Below, piece after piece: positions 32,351 to 41,007 of a DNA stretch of 50,062 bases. Source of the stretch: Solobacterium sp. (GTDB taxonomy: Bacteria; Bacillota_I; Bacilli_A; Erysipelotrichales; Erysipelotrichaceae). The notes under the pieces were generated by a model. It was not told where the DNA came from and did not search any database. It saw nothing but the letters and a program-made list of their open reading frames with translations. The DNA is taken from the NCBI GenBank assembly GCA_024693325.1, contig JAILLA010000007.1, forward strand, positions 1-50,062, given 5' to 3'. Made by a program: the position numbers and the translations under genes. How positions within the stretch are numbered: the first letter of the stretch is position 1; the number at the start of each line of letters is the position of its first letter.

Positions 32351-32875
32351 ATGAAAGATGTATTGAAAGCGATCGCTGACAGAAGCTCGACCCGCAGTTA
32401 TACCGGGGAAGCACTGAGTGAAGAAGAACTGGAGATCCTGATCAACGCAGGTCTGCAGGCACCGACTGCAGCCAATAAGCAGGAGATCCATTTTACCGTG
32501 GTGAAAGGTGATAATCCGATCCTGAGTGAGATCCAGGATGAACTGGTAAAGGAAAGAAAGCCGAACGGTCACAATTTCTATTATGAAGCTCCTGTTGTCT
32601 TCATCCTCAGCGGAGACAGCGGATTCCACTGGTCCGGAGTTGATGCGGGCATTGCCGCTCAGAGCCTCGCCCTGGCTGCAGAAGGACTGGGTCTTGGCAG
32701 CCTGATCATCGGCTGCATCAGAAACGTTATGACCGGTGAAAAGATGGCTTATTTCAATAACGCCCTGCAGATCCCGGAAGGATATGTATATGAGATTGCG
32801 GTAGCTGTCGGACACAAGGCAGCAGAGAAGATCCCTCATTCATACAGCGCAGTCAAAAACGTAACATGCCTCTGA
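32351..32875 (+). CDS. Nitroreductase-family flavoprotein
   Basis: This 174-residue FMN protein has RSSTRSYTGEALSEEEL (FMN phosphate site), APTAANKQ, DAGIAAQSLALAAEGLGLGS and a C-terminal VAVGHKA. It probably reduces quinones, nitro compounds or similar electrophiles with NAD(P)H. It is shorter than many homologues (about 190-220), with a compact central region. It is monocistronic. Confidence 0.9.
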   Translation: MKDVLKAIADRSSTRSYTGEALSEEELEILINAGLQAPTAANKQEIHFTVVKGDNPILSEIQDELVKERKPNGHNFYYEAPVVFILSGDSGFHWSGVDAGIAAQSLALAAEGLGLGSLIIGCIRNVMTGEKMAYFNNALQIPEGYVYEIAVAVGHKAAEKIPHSYSAVKNVTCL

Positions 32876-32949
32876 GCATTCATTGAAAAGAACCTCCCTC
32901 TTTTCCGGCAGAAGCTGTTGTCCGCTTCTGCCTTTTATCATGCGCCTGT

Positions 32950-32982
32950 AAAAAAAAGACATCCCGGCCCGTCCGGAATGTC
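32950..32982 (-). terminator. Intrinsic terminator of the glycerate kinase gene
   Basis: GACATTCCGG/CCGGGATGTC stem with eight T on the minus strand. Confidence 0.8.
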
Positions 32983-32994
32983 CTCGTTCTTCTG

Positions 32995-34230
32995 TTATTC
33001 GCCGATCAGGCCGACTGTCACGTCATTGACGTTCGTGCCGGTAGGACCGGTCATGATCAGCCCGTCACATGCTTTCAATGCATGGTATGCATCGTTGTCA
33101 TCCAGTACAATGGCGATCTTCAGGCCCTGTTCCAGAAGCGTTTCAGCCGTGTCTCCGTCACTGTATCCGCCAGCCGCGTCTGTCGGACCATCAGTACCGT
33201 CACTGCCGAATGAGAACAGCGCAGCATTGGGCAGTCCGGCGATCTGTGCCGCTGCGGAAAGCGCGATCTCCTGGTTTCTGCCGCCGAGCCCCATGCCCTT
33301 CAGATGAACGACCGTCTCTCCTCCGGCAATGAAGGCCATCTTTTTCCCGTCGTTTGCGTGTGTCCTCAGAACAGAACCGAGCAGGCTGCCCGCATCCCTT
33401 GCTTCACAGTTCATCAGATCTGTCAGGAGGAACGTTTCATAACCCAGTTCTTCACATTTTTCCTTTGCGGCTGCGCACAGTTCCCTGACGCTTCCCGTGA
33501 TCCTGGTCGTAACATTGTCCAGCTGCTTTGCGGTCTCGGTATGAAGCAGTATGTCAGCTTCTTCCGTCAGCCTCAGACGGTACTTTTTCACGATATTCAG
33601 CGCGTCTTCGCATGTCGATGTATCGGGTGACGCAGGACCGCTGGCGATCATATCGAGCGGGTCGCCGAGAATATCACTGAGCACGATGCTGAAGATCTTT
33701 GCCGGGGCAGCCGCATCAGCGAACTTTCCGCCCTTGACCGCGCTCAGACGTTTGCGGATCGTATTCATCTCAACGATATCCGCGCCTGATGCGAGCAGCT
33801 GGTTCGTGATATCCTGCAGCTCTTCTCCCGGAATGAGCGGTTTTTCAAACAGCGCGCTTCCGCCGCCTGAGATCAGGAAAATGACATTGTCTTCTTCCTT
33901 CAGTCCGCTGACCATATCCAATGCCTTCTGGGTCGCGGAAAAACTGTTCTCGTCCGGAACAGGATGTCCTGCCTCAAAGCATCTGACACCCGGGATCTCT
34001 CCCATGACATGATCGTATTTTGTGATAACGATGCCGTCGTCTACATGATCAAGGCATTTGACTGCTGCCGCAGCCATCTGCCAGGCAGCCTTGCCGATGG
34101 CGACAAGCAATGTTTTACCGGAGGAAGGACGGAACTCTTTCAGAGCCCGTTCTACTGCAGTGTCGGGCAGAACAGCGCGAATACTCGCATCGATGATCTG
34201 CTGGGCGTCATTTCTTAGATTTTTGTTCAT
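32995..34230 (-). CDS. Glycerate 2-kinase (MOFRL/GckA type)
   Basis: This 411-residue kinase phosphorylates glycerate to 2-phosphoglycerate. It has the GckA/TtuD pattern: LLVAIGKAAWQMA near residue 40, FLISGGGSALFE, a central VLSDILGDPLDMIASGP, FIAGGETVVHLKG with GLGGRNQE, and the C-terminal MOFRL-type block FGSDGTDGPTDAAGG. It is the last step of the sugar-acid locus. Start after CAGGTGA. A terminator separates it from the aldolase gene upstream, so it may have its own promoter. Confidence 0.92.
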   Translation of the reverse strand: MNKNLRNDAQQIIDASIRAVLPDTAVERALKEFRPSSGKTLLVAIGKAAWQMAAAAVKCLDHVDDGIVITKYDHVMGEIPGVRCFEAGHPVPDENSFSATQKALDMVSGLKEEDNVIFLISGGGSALFEKPLIPGEELQDITNQLLASGADIVEMNTIRKRLSAVKGGKFADAAAPAKIFSIVLSDILGDPLDMIASGPASPDTSTCEDALNIVKKYRLRLTEEADILLHTETAKQLDNVTTRITGSVRELCAAAKEKCEELGYETFLLTDLMNCEARDAGSLLGSVLRTHANDGKKMAFIAGGETVVHLKGMGLGGRNQEIALSAAAQIAGLPNAALFSFGSDGTDGPTDAAGGYSDGDTAETLLEQGLKIAIVLDDNDAYHALKACDGLIMTGPTGTNVNDVTVGLIGE

Positions 34231-34345
34231 AATTCACCTGCAAAACGTTAAAGAATGGAAATGAATGATTCAGTTACTGCTTTGAATATATTCTAACAAT
34301 TAAATATACTTCTTACCGCTGTCATGACCGATAAACTGATATGAC

Positions 34346-34381
34346 AAAAATATACGATCCCCGCAGCCTGCGGGGATCGTA
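34346..34381 (-). terminator. Intrinsic terminator after the DapA-family gene
   Basis: ACGATCCCCGCAG/CTGCGGGGATCGT, a long GC-rich stem followed by TATATTTTTG on the minus strand, six bases after the aldolase stop. Confidence 0.85.
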
Positions 34382-34389
34382 TGTTAAGT

Positions 34390-35289
34390 TCAGATCAGTC
34401 CTGCTTCTTTCATTGCCTTCCGCATAGCTTCCAGCTGAGGTCCTTCCTCTGTAGGCAAACCGGGCAGATAAGGAACGCCTGCTTCCCTGCCTTCCAGACG
34501 GATCATGTCCTTTGCGGCATTCGGGAAAGGTACAAGATCCATGGACAGACGCACAGGGTTCAGTTTGAACTGTGCTTCCAGGGAACCTTTCAGATCCCCC
34601 GCCACAAACTTCTCATATACATCGCCGATCAGTTCCGGCATAAAGTTTCCGGCTGTGCAGACACCGCCTGCAGCACCGACGCACAGGCTGGCATACAGCA
34701 GCGTGTCTTTTCCGCCGAACACCTTGAAGTCAATGTCTCTTGTTCTGCGGATGCATTCTTCTGTCAGGGTAATGTCTCCGGATGTGTCCTTCATACCGAC
34801 GATGTTCGGTACTTCGTGGGCAAGACGGTCGACAAACGCGGCAGTCAGGCCATAGCCGACACGGCCGGGATTGTTGTAGATCAGGACCGGTGTTTCCGGA
34901 ACTGCTTCCGCGATCGATTTGAAGTGATTAAAGAGTTCGCGTTCACTGGGCTTCAGGAACATCGGCTGAAGGATGGAAACAGCGTCAGCGCCTTTGGATA
35001 CCGCCATTTTTGCAAGACGGATGCACTTCTTCGTGTTGATCGCACCGATACCGAAATATACAGGTACACGTTTCTTTGTCTGGTCGATGATGATCTCAAG
35101 CGTTCTTTCCATCTCATCTTCTTCTGCCTGGAAGAACTCTCCGTTGGATCCAAACGCGAGGATCCCGTGCATCCCGTGGCTGATGACATACTCTGTCTGT
35201 TCTCTCATCAGTTTCTCATCGACTTTTTCATTCTCATCGATGGGTGTAACGATCGGCACGACCACACCCTTCATAAATTCTGTGTTCAT
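34390..35289 (-). CDS. DapA-family Schiff-base aldolase in the sugar-acid pathway
   Basis: This 299-residue class I aldolase/dehydratase forms a Schiff base through Lys167 (GMKDTSGD), with Tyr138 in IYNNPG. In the substrate pocket it has GSNGE (residues 47-51) rather than the GTTGE of dihydrodipicolinate synthase. GSNGE is also found in 4-hydroxy-2-oxoglutarate aldolases, which do retro-aldol cleavage. Next to tartronate semialdehyde reductase and glycerate kinase it most likely splits a keto-deoxy sugar acid into pyruvate and tartronate semialdehyde. Its ribosome site is weak (GAAGATC); it follows garR by 27 bases. Confidence 0.85.
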   Translation of the reverse strand: MNTEFMKGVVVPIVTPIDENEKVDEKLMREQTEYVISHGMHGILAFGSNGEFFQAEEDEMERTLEIIIDQTKKRVPVYFGIGAINTKKCIRLAKMAVSKGADAVSILQPMFLKPSERELFNHFKSIAEAVPETPVLIYNNPGRVGYGLTAAFVDRLAHEVPNIVGMKDTSGDITLTEECIRRTRDIDFKVFGGKDTLLYASLCVGAAGGVCTAGNFMPELIGDVYEKFVAGDLKGSLEAQFKLNPVRLSMDLVPFPNAAKDMIRLEGREAGVPYLPGLPTEEGPQLEAMRKAMKEAGLI

Positions 35290-35316
35290 ATTCTGATCTT
35301 CGTTTATTATGTGTTC

Positions 35317-36216
35317 TTATCGTCCAAGCTTGATGCCTGTCAGCTTCTCATAGTAGAGTTCGATCGCACTGTGGTCGAAGGAACCTGCTTCGTTGTTGTG
35401 GAGCCACTGCAGGACTTCCTGGACAGCTGCTGTCATCGGGACAGGTGCGCCGACTGTATGTGCAGCGTCAAGCGCATTGTTCAGGTCTTTGATATGCAGA
35501 TCGATCCTGAAGCCCGGCTTTGTATTGCCTTCCAGCATCATCGGTACTTTAGCGTTCATGACTGTTGAACCGGCCAGTCCGCCTCTGATCGCCTGGAACA
35601 CGAGTTCCGGATCAACGCCTGCCATCTGGGCAAGTGTGAACGCTTCTGCGCATGCCTGGATGTTGCATGCGACGATGATCTGGTTGGCAAGCTTTGTTGT
35701 ATTGCCGGCACCGACTTCACCGCATCTGACAACGGAAGCACCCATGACTTCCAGCATCGGTTTTGCTTCGTCAAACAGATCCTGAGGACCGCCTACCATG
35801 AAGCTCAGTGTACCGTCGATTGCTTTCGGTTCGCCGCCGGATACCGGTGCATCAAGCATCGGGATATTTCTCTTTGCCAGTTCAGCGCTGATCTCTTTGG
35901 AAGCGATCGGGTTGATGGAAGAGCAGTCAATGAAGCAAGAGCCTTCCTTCATATCGTCTGCGATTCCCTGGGGGCCGAAGAGAACATCTTTTACCTGAGG
36001 GCTGTTCGGAACCATCGTAATGATGACATCACATGTCTGTGCCAGTTCTTTGTTGGATGAAGCTGAATGTCCGCCGGCCTCAACTACTGCAGCCATGTTT
36101 TCTTCTTTTCTGTCATAAACATGTACTTCATATCCTGCTTTGACAAGGTTGATTGCCATGGGTCTGCCCATGATGCCGAGACCGATAAAACCGATCTTTT
36201 TATCTTTAATGCTCAT
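35317..36216 (-). CDS. garR: 2-hydroxy-3-oxopropionate (tartronate semialdehyde) reductase
   Basis: This 299-residue beta-hydroxyacid dehydrogenase has the N-terminal Rossmann motif GFIGLGIMGRPMA, substrate motif DAPVSGGEPKA and catalytic Lys in GNTTKLANQ. It reduces tartronate semialdehyde to glycerate with NAD(P)H. The GarR/GlxR assignment within the family is supported by the adjacent glycerate 2-kinase. The start at 36216 follows GGAGG; an upstream in-frame ATG at 36240 does not fit the ribosome site. Confidence 0.9.
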   Translation of the reverse strand: MSIKDKKIGFIGLGIMGRPMAINLVKAGYEVHVYDRKEENMAAVVEAGGHSASSNKELAQTCDVIITMVPNSPQVKDVLFGPQGIADDMKEGSCFIDCSSINPIASKEISAELAKRNIPMLDAPVSGGEPKAIDGTLSFMVGGPQDLFDEAKPMLEVMGASVVRCGEVGAGNTTKLANQIIVACNIQACAEAFTLAQMAGVDPELVFQAIRGGLAGSTVMNAKVPMMLEGNTKPGFRIDLHIKDLNNALDAAHTVGAPVPMTAAVQEVLQWLHNNEAGSFDHSAIELYYEKLTGIKLGR

Positions 36217-36412
36217 ATTATTGTTCCTCCATTTTGTCATCTTAATCGTATGTTTGTTACTGATTTTATTCTAGCCGTCGCCTAATAAATATGACCGGTT
36301 TTTTCATCGTCAGGTTGAAGAATTCCAGTCGTTGAAATGATCTGTTTCAGAACAGCTTTCTGATTTCATTTTATTTCATAATCTCTGAAACTCAGCATTT
36401 CAGTTCTTCCTG

Positions 36413-36441
36413 TGAAAGAGTCCGCAGATGTGCCGCGGACT
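36413..36441 (-). terminator. Probable terminator after the dehydratase gene
   Basis: AGTCCGC/GCGGACT stem with a nine-base loop and a weak CTTTC tail on the minus strand. If it works, garR-aldolase would need readthrough or their own promoter in 36217-36412. That stretch also contains CTGAAA/TTTCAG repeats but no clear promoter. Confidence 0.5.
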
Positions 36442-36462
36442 TTATTTCATGCTGTGAGCAGA

Positions 36463-37614
36463 TCACATGATATGCGGTGCACCGTCTGATGTATATGCAC
36501 GGGGTGAATTCAGATTCACTCTGCTCCAGACGATCGCTTCATGTTCCTTCAGGAAGTCATAGTTGAGGTCCATGCCCCAGCCCGGTTTGTCATTTGGCTT
36601 GATGAATCCATCTTCGACCTTGAGGACATCTGTAACGAGTTCAGCGTCAAGACCTTCTTCTCTCGGTTCGTTCTCGAGGAATGTCGTGTTGTATGTGCTC
36701 ATGCAGAAGTGGACGTTGATGCAGTTGGCCAGTGTGCTGAGCGGGTTGTGAGGTGAGATCAGTCGGAAAGAAGGTTCTGCCATAGCTGCGATCTTTCTCA
36801 TACCTGTCATACCGCCTACCAGCAGGATATCCGGCTGCAGGATCGTGACTGCATGGGACTGGATCAGTTCTTCAAACAACTGAGGTGTGAAGATCTGTTC
36901 GCCTGTTGCCAGTCTGACATTTGTCTTTGATGCATATTCAACCCAGTTCCTGAGGTTGTCGGGACGGATCGCTTCTTCAACGAAGAACGGACGGTACGGT
37001 TCGATCGCATTTGTGATGTTGATCGCTTCTGCAGGTGTGTAGATCTTTGTCTGCAGGTCTGTTCCGATCTCAAATGCATCACCAAGTGCTTTTCTGAGGC
37101 CGCTGAACATTTCAACTGCTTCATTGATTGCTTCGCCTTCCGGAAGGTACCCAGCGCCGCGGATGCCTACCTTGACAGCTTTATATCCGTATTTATCGAT
37201 CTTGGGCTGGAGGTTTTCCAAAGTTTCCTGACTGTTTCTGCCCATTGCGTGGCAGTATACGGGAACCTTATCCCTGACTGCACCGAGCAGTTTGTAGACA
37301 GGGAGGCCAGCAACTTTACCAGCGATATCCCAGAGTGCCAGGTCGATGCCGGACGCTGCTGTACGAAGAACGGAACCGCCTTCAAATCTTGAATAGTTCA
37401 GAATACGCTTCTGGATGCGTTCCCTGTCCAGCGGATCCATGCCGATGACCCATTCGGATACATAGTGAACCATTTCAGCCACTGCAGCATCTGCGCCGAC
37501 GCAGAAGAGTTCTCCAACGCCGTGGACACCTTCGTCTGTATCGATCCTGACAAAGTTGAAGTTTCTGAACTGTGTGGTGTGTACTGAGTATGTTGTAACA
37601 TCCGTGATTTTCAT
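36463..37614 (-). CDS. Enolase-superfamily sugar-acid dehydratase (mandelate racemase group)
   Basis: This 383-residue enzyme abstracts the proton alpha to a carboxylate and eliminates water, giving a 2-keto-3-deoxy acid. Metal ligands are visible in order: Asp in EIGTDLQ, Glu in FFVEEAI and Glu in ATGEQIF. The His motif SPHNPLST resembles the galactonate-dehydratase type. The N-terminal capping domain ends near residue 120. It is adjacent to the permease and shares its direction, 28 bases downstream. The exact substrate (galactonate-like or hexarate) is open. Confidence 0.88.
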   Translation of the reverse strand: MKITDVTTYSVHTTQFRNFNFVRIDTDEGVHGVGELFCVGADAAVAEMVHYVSEWVIGMDPLDRERIQKRILNYSRFEGGSVLRTAASGIDLALWDIAGKVAGLPVYKLLGAVRDKVPVYCHAMGRNSQETLENLQPKIDKYGYKAVKVGIRGAGYLPEGEAINEAVEMFSGLRKALGDAFEIGTDLQTKIYTPAEAINITNAIEPYRPFFVEEAIRPDNLRNWVEYASKTNVRLATGEQIFTPQLFEELIQSHAVTILQPDILLVGGMTGMRKIAAMAEPSFRLISPHNPLSTLANCINVHFCMSTYNTTFLENEPREEGLDAELVTDVLKVEDGFIKPNDKPGWGMDLNYDFLKEHEAIVWSRVNLNSPRAYTSDGAPHIM

Positions 37615-37642
37615 AGCATTGCACCTCTTTCTTTTTGATCTA

Positions 37643-38959
37643 TCAGCGGCCGCCGATCAGTCCGCTTGTACCGTTCATTCCGTACAGAACAAGGATCGTG
37701 ACAAATACGACTGCTGTATGGATGATCCACGGCATGATCGAAGCTTTGAGAACTTCTTTCTGAGTATATCCGCCGGCACCATATGCGATCGCTACTGACG
37801 GTGAAGACATCGGTGTCAGCATGGCTGCTGTTGTCATTGCGGACAGCGCCAGGACACATGCGACAGGATTGAAGCCCATCTGCATAGCTGTAACGATGGA
37901 CAGCGGGCAGAATACGTTATATGTAGCTGTATTGGACATGAACTGTGTCAGGATGCCGCCTACCAGCATGAATGCGAGAATGAATACCGGGAAGGAAGGA
38001 TTTCCGCCGAGCATGCCGACGATCGCATTTGCGACGATCTGGGCTGCGTTGGACTTCTGCATAGCTGTTGCCAGAGGGAGAACGCCGCACAGCATGAACA
38101 GTGCATCGATATTCATTGCATTTCTGACATCCGGAACCTTCATGACGCCTGCCAGCAGGAGAATGATATCAGCGATTGCCGGAATGACATACATGTCGAT
38201 CGGGAAGCCCTTGACCATGTTGGCAACGACGATCAGGACCATAACTGCGCAGAAGACTGCATAGATCAGTTTTTCCTGAGCAGGAGTAATGTCGGATTTC
38301 TTTTCGTTGAATTCTTTGATCTTGGATGTATCGATCTTATGAACAGGGTAGTGCTTCCAGCCGACCAGTACCAGGTACAGATATGTCGCAAGGCATGCCG
38401 GGAAGACAACGAATACTTTATCGAGAACGCCTGCTTCAGCAGTGGAACCGTTGGCAGCGAGCATTGCGTTGATCGTTACGAACGCTGTCAGTGTGTTTCC
38501 GAAAGGCAGGGAGTTCTGAGCTGCGTGAGCCATGATGGAACCCGGATAGAGCAGATGTGAAGGCTGGACCTTGGAATCTTCACCAAGTGCGTTCATCATC
38601 GGGAGCAGCAGTGAGATCAGAGCCAGCGGTGAAACGAAGTGGACCATCAGCCAGCATGCGCCGAAGTAGATCGCTACGATCGTTGTCGGGTTGTTTGCAT
38701 GTGACAGCATCCATGCCCTGAGTTTGGAAACGATGCTTGTTTTTGCGAGTGCGCCGGAGAGAATGAACATACCTCCGATCATGATGATGTTGTTGGATGA
38801 GAAGTACGCAAAGGCTTCACCGAATTCCAGAACCTTTGTTACTTCCAGGATGATCAGGCCTGTCATGGCAACAGTGCCCATAGACCACTTTCCTGACATG
38901 AACCCGATAATGATCCATAACAGTACGAGCAGCGTGACGATCGTGTTGAAATCAAACAT
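37643..38959 (-). CDS. DASS/ion-transporter superfamily carboxylate permease
   Basis: This 438-residue membrane protein has about 11-12 hydrophobic segments and two repeats with family motifs PFGNTLTAF and SNTATYNVF, each in a re-entrant loop region. DASS transporters take up di- and tricarboxylates or related acids with sodium. As first gene of the sugar-acid operon it is the likely uptake system. The start MFDFN at 38959 follows CAGGAGG; the frame extends upstream to 39058 but crosses the promoter. Confidence 0.87.
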   Translation of the reverse strand: MFDFNTIVTLLVLLWIIIGFMSGKWSMGTVAMTGLIILEVTKVLEFGEAFAYFSSNNIIMIGGMFILSGALAKTSIVSKLRAWMLSHANNPTTIVAIYFGACWLMVHFVSPLALISLLLPMMNALGEDSKVQPSHLLYPGSIMAHAAQNSLPFGNTLTAFVTINAMLAANGSTAEAGVLDKVFVVFPACLATYLYLVLVGWKHYPVHKIDTSKIKEFNEKKSDITPAQEKLIYAVFCAVMVLIVVANMVKGFPIDMYVIPAIADIILLLAGVMKVPDVRNAMNIDALFMLCGVLPLATAMQKSNAAQIVANAIVGMLGGNPSFPVFILAFMLVGGILTQFMSNTATYNVFCPLSIVTAMQMGFNPVACVLALSAMTTAAMLTPMSSPSVAIAYGAGGYTQKEVLKASIMPWIIHTAVVFVTILVLYGMNGTSGLIGGR

Positions 38960-38993
38960 ACTATCCTCCTGTAAGCCGGATAAATTACTTTTT

Positions 38994-39110
38994 CTTATAT
39001 AATTTTCTTTTATATAAGTATTTTCTATAATGTATCCGCTTTCTTTTGACAATTTCACTATAATTAATCACTTGATTTTATACAAACAGGTATCTATTAT
39101 ATGATTAATC
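38994..39110. promoter_or_regulatory. Divergent promoters and two inverted repeats between permease and lysR genes
   Basis: For the permease (minus strand): TTGTCA (39047-39052), 17-base spacer, TATAGA (39024-39029). CTTATATAA-7-TTATATAAG (38994-39018) lies just after the start. For lysR (plus strand): TTGATT (39072-39077), 17-base spacer, TATTAT (39095-39100), bracketed by ATTAATCA (39063-39070) and TGATTAAT (39102-39109). The region is very AT-rich, as LysR control regions often are. Confidence 0.7.
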
Positions 39111-39136
39111 AGATTTATTTATAAAAGGAGGTTATC

Positions 39137-40054
39137 ATGGATGTACGTTCCCAGACTTACATGATCGCCCTTGCCGAGCAGGGTTCCCTGCAGAACGCTG
39201 CCCGGGAGCTGGGTATTTCCCAGCCGGCCCTCAGTGCCTGGCTGAACAATCTGGAACAGGAGCTGGATGTCCAGCTGGTGATCCGCAATCGCAGCGGCAT
39301 CATTCTGACACCGGCCGGCAGGCTGTACCTCGAAGGTTCCCGGAAAATGATCGCAGAACGGGACAGATTTTATCGTGAAGTCAAACTGCTCGCATCTTCT
39401 GATGAAGAGATCATACGGATCGGCGGGACCCCTTCCGGCGGAACAAGAGTATTTGCCCGCTTCTATAAACACTTCCGCAATGTCATGCCGTCCGCTACCC
39501 TCCAGTTCGTCGAATGCTACAACCGCGACATGCTGGAGCTTGTCCGCAAGGGAAAGATCGACTTCGGGATCGGCAGTATCTCCGATCCGGACTTCCCTGA
39601 TATCGAATGCTGTACTGGCCGCCCGAACGAACTGATCCTGCTGATCCCCGAGGGCTTTGCCGGTTACTATGACCCGTCCGGCCTGGTAAAGGACGCCCAG
39701 TTCCCTGCCGTTGACTTTGACCTGATACAGAATCAGCCGTTCATCATGCCTTCCGAGCAGGTATCCTTCTGCGAAGCTCTGCATCATTTATTTGAACAGG
39801 CAGGATACAAGCCGAATATCGTCTTCCGTTCGTCAAATACCGGAGCGATCGGCGCGATGATCAAAGCAGGCAACGGGATCGGTGTGGTCTCAAGGAGAAA
39901 CTTCTCTCCGCTTGAGCATATTGCGCCATACAGCTTTGACCCGCCTTTCATCGTCTATCCGATCCTTGCTTACCGGAAAGACCGCGTGCTTTCCAAAGCC
40001 GATAAAGAGCTGATCCGCTTCCAAAACGAACAGCTGATATCATTAAGAGGCTGA
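39137..40054 (+). CDS. LysR-family regulator, divergent from the sugar-acid operon
   Basis: This 305-residue LysR regulator has an N-terminal winged helix (GSLQNAARELGISQPALSAWLNNLE, residues ~17-41, cut here by the helix turn) and a periplasmic-binding-like effector domain (IRIGGTPSGG onward). It is divergent from the permease gene with a shared control region, the classic arrangement for a LysR activator of the adjacent pathway. Start after AAAAGGAGG. A second LysR follows two bases downstream. Confidence 0.9.
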   Translation: MDVRSQTYMIALAEQGSLQNAARELGISQPALSAWLNNLEQELDVQLVIRNRSGIILTPAGRLYLEGSRKMIAERDRFYREVKLLASSDEEIIRIGGTPSGGTRVFARFYKHFRNVMPSATLQFVECYNRDMLELVRKGKIDFGIGSISDPDFPDIECCTGRPNELILLIPEGFAGYYDPSGLVKDAQFPAVDFDLIQNQPFIMPSEQVSFCEALHHLFEQAGYKPNIVFRSSNTGAIGAMIKAGNGIGVVSRRNFSPLEHIAPYSFDPPFIVYPILAYRKDRVLSKADKELIRFQNEQLISLRG

Positions 40055-40056
40055 AT

Positions 40057-40932
40057 ATGAATACGAACAATTACGAATATATGCTTGCGATCGCCAGGGA
40101 AGGAACGATCCTGAAAGCGGCAGAAAAGCTCAATATTTCCCAGTCCGCCCTTTCCCAGGCACTCGCAAAAGAAGAAAAAGAAGCCGGCGGCCAGCTGTTT
40201 GAGCGCACCCGCGGCAAAAAAGTAACCGTCACGCCGCTTGGTGAACTGTACCTGAGAACAGCTGAGACAATGATCCGGATCAAAAACGAAACGTACGAAG
40301 GCATTGAAAGACTGGCGCATGATACTTCCAGAACAATACGGATCGCTATATGCAACCAGGCATACAATTCCATTTCCGACCGGATCCTGACTGTTCTGAA
40401 GGATCGGTTCCCTGACATCAACATTTACTTTTACCGTTCCGATTCCAGCCAGTCCCTTCAGCTGCTGAAAAACGGCAATGTTGACCTGGCGATCCTGGCA
40501 GCCAGGCAGATCCGGGACAGCGTCATTGAAACATCCCTTCTGTATCATGAACATCTTGTTCTCGCAGTCTCACAGGGTTATCCGCTCGATCACGATGCCC
40601 CGCTGATCAGACAGCTCAGAGCGATCCCGTTCATCTATTACGCGAAAGATACATTCCTGGAACCGCTGATCCCGGAAGAAATGAGCATCGACCGGCTGAA
40701 GCCGCCGGCAGTTTATAAATCCCCAAGCGCGGAAGAAACATTGAGGCTCGTTGAAAACGGATACGGCGCCGGACTGGTCCCTTCCCATCTGATCAAAGCG
40801 GAACATGGATTTACCGTGATCGAAACAGATCCGCCTGTCTGCTATGACATCATGATCGCGATCCCCAAATACAGCAGGAACAAAGAAAACCTGTATGATA
40901 TTTTCCGGATGATCAAAGAACTGAAATGCTGA
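40057..40932 (+). CDS. Second, tandem LysR-family regulator
   Basis: This 291-residue LysR protein has the helix-turn-helix GTILKAAEKLNISQSALSQAL and linker FERTRGKKVTVTPLGELYL, then an effector domain starting TIRIAICNQAYNS. It starts two bases after the first LysR stop with no separate promoter visible, so the two are co-transcribed. It is clearly divergent from its neighbour, so this is not a recent duplication. The pair may respond to different intermediates of the pathway or form hetero-oligomers; both are inference. Confidence 0.9.
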   Translation: MNTNNYEYMLAIAREGTILKAAEKLNISQSALSQALAKEEKEAGGQLFERTRGKKVTVTPLGELYLRTAETMIRIKNETYEGIERLAHDTSRTIRIAICNQAYNSISDRILTVLKDRFPDINIYFYRSDSSQSLQLLKNGNVDLAILAARQIRDSVIETSLLYHEHLVLAVSQGYPLDHDAPLIRQLRAIPFIYYAKDTFLEPLIPEEMSIDRLKPPAVYKSPSAEETLRLVENGYGAGLVPSHLIKAEHGFTVIETDPPVCYDIMIAIPKYSRNKENLYDIFRMIKELKC

Positions 40933-40942
40933 AAAACCGGAA

Positions 40943-40987
40943 AGAAAAAATGCTGTCTGTTTTGTTATCAAACAGGCAGCACTTTTT
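40943..40987. terminator. Bidirectional terminator between lysR and the M20 peptidase gene
   Basis: ATGCTGTCTGTTT pairs with AAACAGGCAGCAC over a short loop, with A tracts on the left and T tracts on the right, serving the two convergent genes. Confidence 0.8.
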
Positions 40988-41007
40988 ATCGTACTGATTC
41001 CGGCGGT

